Assembly: GCA_046160865.1 (NCBI GenBank)
Contig: JBJXHG010000179.1
Span: 1 to 25,378 of the forward strand
Length of the DNA: 25,378 bases
Direction: 5' to 3'
DNA from: JBJXHG01 sp046160865
Lineage (GTDB): Bacteria > Planctomycetota > UBA1135 > GCA-002686595
A program made the translations under genes and the position numbers. Below, piece by piece: positions 22,392-25,378 of the stretch. The first letter of the stretch is position 1, and each line of letters begins with the position of its first letter. The notes under the pieces are model-generated. The model saw nothing but the letters and a program-made list of their open reading frames with translations. It was not told where the DNA came from and did no database searches.

Positions 22392-23992
22392 TGCGCGCGG
22401 TCAACATCGTGCTGTCGATCCTGATGAGCTTCGCGGTCGCGGTGCTCGTGCTCGAAGGTGGCCTGCGGTTCCTGGGACTCGGACCGACGCCGTCGATCCA
22501 ACGCTTCGATTCGAAGCTCGGCTGGAGCAAGACGCCGCTCGCCGTCGCACGCCGCGACACGCGCGAGTTCGACGTGACGTACCGCGTGAACGAGCTCGGA
22601 TTGCGCGACGATCCGATGAGTTCACCCGCCAAGCCGGCGAACACGCTGCGCGTGCTGATGCTCGGCGACTCGTTCGTCCTCGGCTATACGGTCGATCGCG
22701 AGCACCTGTTCGTCGATCAGCTCGAGCGCTGGTGGAAGGCCGAGGGCCGCACGGTCGACGTGATCAACGCCGGAACCGAGGGCTACTCGACGGACCAAGA
22801 AGCGCTGTGGCTCGCCGAGCACGGCCGCGCTTTCGCGCCCGACGTCGTCCTCGCGTTCCCGTACGAGAACGACTTGTACTGGAACGCGCAGCCGAGCTAC
22901 CTGCGCTTCCCCAAGCCGCGCATCCAGCCCGACGGCACGCCCGAGCTGCGCGAGCTCGTCGACCCCGGCAAGAAGTCGGCGCTCGAATCGACGGCACTCG
23001 GCGGGCTGCTCTCGAAGTTCGCGCGCGGCGAGAAGCCGCCGATGTGGTCTCCCGGCAGCGCGAGCGATCACGGTGGCGCGCGCCCGTTGCCGGCCGAGTG
23101 GGCCGCGTACTTCGGCGACTCGAGCGCACAGGCGTTCATGCAAGACGCCAACGCGCGCACGCGCGGCGCCCTGACGCACTTGAAGAAGACGTGCGGAGAG
23201 CTCGGCGCACAGCTCGTCGTCGTGCCGATTCCCGGCAAGGCGTGCATCCAGGACGAAGCGCTCGCAGCGCTCGAGAAGGTCATCGGCTCGAGCGCGAATC
23301 CGGCCGCGTCCACGGGCTCGTCCGGTTGGTCGCCCGCTCGTCCCGTCGAGACGTTCCTCGGACTGTGCCGCGAGCTCGACATCCAGGCGCTCGACGCGCG
23401 ACCGGCGCTGAAGGCGGCCGCGGCGGAGGATGGCGACCTCTACTTCCCGATCGACTGGCACTTCAACGGCACGGGCAACCGCGCGTTCGCAGAGTTCGTG
23501 CACGACGCGCTCGACGCGACGCACGTGTTCCCGGCCGCGTTCTCCGCGACGCGCACGGTGAGCTTGCCGCACGAGCCGAAGGTGTTCCGCGTGCCGACGT
23601 TCGTGTACGTCTACCTCGTGCTGTGGGCGATCGTGTCGACGCTGTACGCGCTCACCTACCGCGACGAGCCCATGTGGCGCGCGCCGCTGCAGGTCGGCGT
23701 CATGCTGGCGCTCGTGTTCGGCATCGTGCTGGGCGGCAAGGCGCTCGTCGGGCGCCTTCCGGCCCAACTCGCGATGCCCGTATTCATCGTGTTCTTCGCG
23801 GGCGTCCTGACCTTCGTGCTGATCAAGCTCGGGCGGCGGCTCGGCACGATCAGCGAGCTCTTCCTCGCCTTCACGCGCCGCGGCCACTGGTATCTGATGC
23901 CATTGGTCGTGGTACTCTTGACCGTGGGCAGCTTGCTCGTGGTGGCCGCGAGCTCTCCGCTCGTCGCACCGTTCATCTACACGCTCTTCTGA
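22391..23992 (+). CDS. SGNH-hydrolase-like membrane protein with C-terminal DUF5989-like fusion
   Basis: The 533-residue protein has an N-terminal membrane anchor (about 5-30), then an SGNH/GDSL-type domain: block I MLGDSFVLGY (S94), NAGTEGYSTDQE, and block V FPIDWHFNGTGNRAFAE (D355, H357). Relatives hydrolyse or transfer acyl esters on sugars. Four hydrophobic segments follow, at about 401-423, 431-452, 459-481 and 500-522. The last 50 residues (HWYLMPLVVVLL... to the terminal VAPFIYTLF) look like DUF5989, normally a separate peptide of about 50 residues next to carbamoyltransferase genes, so this appears to be a gene fusion. The start overlaps the carbamoyltransferase stop by one base. Activity and substrate are inferred only from motifs; GDSF replaces the usual GDSL. 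Confidence 0.85.
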   Translation: MRAVNIVLSILMSFAVAVLVLEGGLRFLGLGPTPSIQRFDSKLGWSKTPLAVARRDTREFDVTYRVNELGLRDDPMSSPAKPANTLRVLMLGDSFVLGYTVDREHLFVDQLERWWKAEGRTVDVINAGTEGYSTDQEALWLAEHGRAFAPDVVLAFPYENDLYWNAQPSYLRFPKPRIQPDGTPELRELVDPGKKSALESTALGGLLSKFARGEKPPMWSPGSASDHGGARPLPAEWAAYFGDSSAQAFMQDANARTRGALTHLKKTCGELGAQLVVVPIPGKACIQDEALAALEKVIGSSANPAASTGSSGWSPARPVETFLGLCRELDIQALDARPALKAAAAEDGDLYFPIDWHFNGTGNRAFAEFVHDALDATHVFPAAFSATRTVSLPHEPKVFRVPTFVYVYLVLWAIVSTLYALTYRDEPMWRAPLQVGVMLALVFGIVLGGKALVGRLPAQLAMPVFIVFFAGVLTFVLIKLGRRLGTISELFLAFTRRGHWYLMPLVVVLLTVGSLLVVAASSPLVAPFIYTLF

Positions 23993-24006
23993 TTCGAAGA
24001 CTCCCC

Positions 24007-24012
24007 GGGGGA
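24007..24012 (+). promoter_or_regulatory. Ribosome site for the 42-residue membrane peptide
   Basis: GGGGGA lies 4 nt upstream of GTG 24017 in the 24-nt gap after the SGNH-fusion gene. It supports translation of a frame too short to be called by length alone. Confidence 0.45.
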
Positions 24013-24016
24013 TTCC

Positions 24017-24145
24017 GTGGGCAACTTCCTACGCGAGAACTGGCTGTACATCGTCGCGCCGCTGGCGCTGATCCTGCTGCTCCTGATCGCGCTCGTCGTC
24101 TTCAACGACGACGCAGCTTCGCCGTTCCAGTACTCGATCTTCTGA
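24017..24145 (+). CDS. 42-residue membrane peptide, stand-alone DUF5989-like
   Basis: This GTG-started frame encodes 42 residues: NFLRENWLYIVAPLALILL and a further hydrophobic stretch, then DDAASPFQYSIF at the C-terminus. It would be a single-pass membrane peptide. The layout (F-x-R near the start, a W-Y pair, one helix, terminal S-P-F-x-Y-S-I-F) matches the end of the preceding protein (FTRRGHWY ... VAPFIYTLF). I read it as a second, divergent DUF5989-like copy. It begins 24 nt after the previous stop with GGGGGA in front, so it is probably the last gene of the operon. Function unknown; SxtK of saxitoxin clusters may be of the same type (from memory). Confidence 0.7.
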   Translation: MGNFLRENWLYIVAPLALILLLLIALVVFNDDAASPFQYSIF

Positions 24146-24150
24146 GCCGA

Positions 24151-24175
24151 GCGCGCTCCGTATGCGGAGTCGCGC
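24151..24175. terminator. Hairpin between convergent operon end and deacetylase
   Basis: Arms 24151-24160 and 24165-24175 pair over 10 bp with one bulged T, around the loop TATG. It fills most of the 45-nt gap between the stop of the 42-residue peptide gene and the stop of the convergent deacetylase. It is probably a bidirectional terminator, without U-tract. Confidence 0.55.
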
Positions 24176-24190
24176 AGCCACGCAGCCGTC

Positions 24191-25255
24191 TCAGTCCGAC
24201 AGGTCGAGCCCGAAGCGGCGCAAGAGGTCGAACCCGCCGCACGCTTCCGTCGCGAGCAAGTGCAACTGTGCGTTCTCGTCGATCATCAGGCGCTTGAGAC
24301 GGTAGCGATCGACGCCCGGCACGTTCGTTCCGGCGTGCGTCGTGACCGCGCTCGCGAAGCCCGCCGCCGCGATTTCCTGCGCGGCTTCGGTGTGGAAGTC
24401 CCAGCGACGTCCGAACGGGTACGCGAAGCTCGGACAGTCGGTCGCGAGCTCGCGCTCGAGCGTGCGCTTGCAGTCGACGACCTCGCGCGCGAGCGCCGTG
24501 CCCGACAGACGCGACAGGATCTCGTGGTGAACGGTGTGCGCTCCGAGCTCCACGCCGGCGTCGCGCAGGACGCGCGCGCCCTCCCACGTCATGTACAGCT
24601 CGTCGCACAGCACGCGTTCGTCGCCTCCGGTCTCTGTGAAGAGCGCATCGAGCACGCGACTCCGGTCCTCCGGATCCGCGTCGTACTTCAGCGCGCGTTT
24701 GAGCCGGTAGGTCTCGCGGCCGGGGGATCGCAGCACGCTCGCGAGCGCGGCCTGGCCTTTCTCGTCGCGTGACAGCGCGCCGTAGCGCGCGACGAACTCG
24801 GCCGGCGGCAGCCGATCCAAGATCGCGAAGAACTTGTGCGACCAGTTCACGCACCGCTCGGAGAGCGGACGGCTCTCGAGGTAGATCGTCGCCGACACAC
24901 CGGCCGCGCGCAGAATCGGCAAGAGGTGCGTGACGTTGTCCGCGTACCCGTCGTCCATCGAGAGCGCGACGAGGCTCTTCGACCCGCGCTCGCCGAGCCG
25001 TGTAACCGCCGCGCCGACTGTCGCGACCTCGTAGCGCCGCGCGAACCAGCGCAGGATGCGCGCGAGCCGATCGGCGTCGATCTTCATGTCACCCGGCAGG
25101 CGCGCGTTGCACGGCGCACTCACGCAGTGTCCCGCGAGGATCGTCAGCCGGCGTGGCATGACGCGGTCGACGAGCGTGTGCAGGCCGGTGTGGAAGAGGA
25201 TCCGCGCGTACGACTCGCGCAGCGCGGACTTGAGAGCGTGCTTGGTGTTCACCAC
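24191..25255 (-). CDS. Polysaccharide deacetylase (NodB-type, carbohydrate esterase 4)
   Basis: The predicted reaction is metal-dependent N- or O-deacetylation of a glycan. NodB motifs are visible: SMDDGYADN (D101 and D102, the TFDDG motif), HTVHH (H240 and H244, metal ligands) and FAYPFG (277-282). Between motifs 1 and 2 there is an insertion of about 100 residues (WSHKFFAILDRL... and RLKRALKYDADPEDR), as in deacetylases of exopolysaccharide loci. No signal peptide or membrane helix is evident, so a cytoplasmic or peripheral location is likely. The 354-residue length uses GTG 25255; a GTG also follows at 25252, and there is no clear ribosome site. It is convergent with the carbamoyltransferase module, so co-function is suggested only by proximity. 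Confidence 0.9.
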   Translation of the reverse strand: MVNTKHALKSALRESYARILFHTGLHTLVDRVMPRRLTILAGHCVSAPCNARLPGDMKIDADRLARILRWFARRYEVATVGAAVTRLGERGSKSLVALSMDDGYADNVTHLLPILRAAGVSATIYLESRPLSERCVNWSHKFFAILDRLPPAEFVARYGALSRDEKGQAALASVLRSPGRETYRLKRALKYDADPEDRSRVLDALFTETGGDERVLCDELYMTWEGARVLRDAGVELGAHTVHHEILSRLSGTALAREVVDCKRTLERELATDCPSFAYPFGRRWDFHTEAAQEIAAAGFASAVTTHAGTNVPGVDRYRLKRLMIDENAQLHLLATEACGGFDLLRRFGLDLSD

Positions 25256-25378
25256 GTGGAGAGCGGAAGGAAATCTACCCTGACTGGACTGACTGCGCCT
25301 ACCGACTCATCGGCCGCGTGAAGCGGCATTCCAGCAGGCAGCTGTCGGCCAAAGGCCCCACCGGTGGGTGAGCTTTTC
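25256..25378. other. Upstream region of the deacetylase, window end
   Basis: I see no gene in these 123 nt. They should contain the promoter of the minus-strand deacetylase, but no clear boxes stand out. Confidence 0.4.

Noticed and set aside
20349..24145. A saxitoxin biosynthesis cluster
   Set aside because: Only the accessory I/J/K/L-type genes are present. No polyketide-synthase-like, amidinotransferase or oxygenase genes of that pathway are in the window.
1..25378. CRISPR arrays, insertion sequences, integrases or phage genes
   Set aside because: No regularly spaced repeats, transposase or recombinase motifs were seen on either strand.

Overview
The window is very GC-rich chromosomal DNA, with strong G/C third-position bias, several GTG and TTG starts, and long open antisense frames that are shadows of real genes. 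I infer a member of the Planctomycetota. The reasons are the composition, a secreted Cys-rich protein of a kind I associate with that phylum, an FHA-kinase with a membrane anchor, and a large secreted TPR/metallopeptidase protein. No marker gene here proves the phylum.

Layout. (1) 1-4154, minus strand: a central-metabolism run gap > pgk > rpe > accD. The rpe and accD genes overlap, and two strong hairpins lie between gap and pgk. accD runs off the left edge. (2) 4455-9836, plus strand: tilS, yggS and a membrane-anchored FHA-Ser/Thr kinase. The kinase overlaps yggS by 4 nt. (3) 9961-13017, minus: a secreted TPR protein with a HEFTH metallopeptidase core. It is convergent with the kinase across two near-identical hairpins. 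(4) 13076-16225, plus: a lipoprotein-like N-acetylmuramoyl-L-alanine amidase and an unknown secreted protein. (5) 16276-18275, minus: ald, then uppP. (6) 18606-20083, plus: tRNA-Val(GAC) and an HtrA-type protease. (7) 20349-24145, plus: a compact module, described below. (8) 24191-25255, minus: a polysaccharide deacetylase. The last 123 nt show no gene.

The most interesting part is 20349-24145. It holds a short SxtJ-like membrane protein, a NodU/CmcH/TobZ-type carbamoyltransferase, an SGNH hydrolase-like membrane protein whose C-terminus is a fused DUF5989-like segment, and a separate 42-residue membrane peptide that looks like a second DUF5989-like copy. This is the same set of parts as sxtI-J-K-L of saxitoxin clusters, but none of the toxin-scaffold genes is here. 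With the neighbouring deacetylase it looks like an envelope or exopolysaccharide modification system (O-carbamoylation and/or ester editing). That role is inferred; I know of no established function for such modules.

Several other genes serve the envelope (uppP for the lipid carrier, the amidase for peptidoglycan, HtrA for protein quality control). The left half is housekeeping metabolism and tRNA modification.
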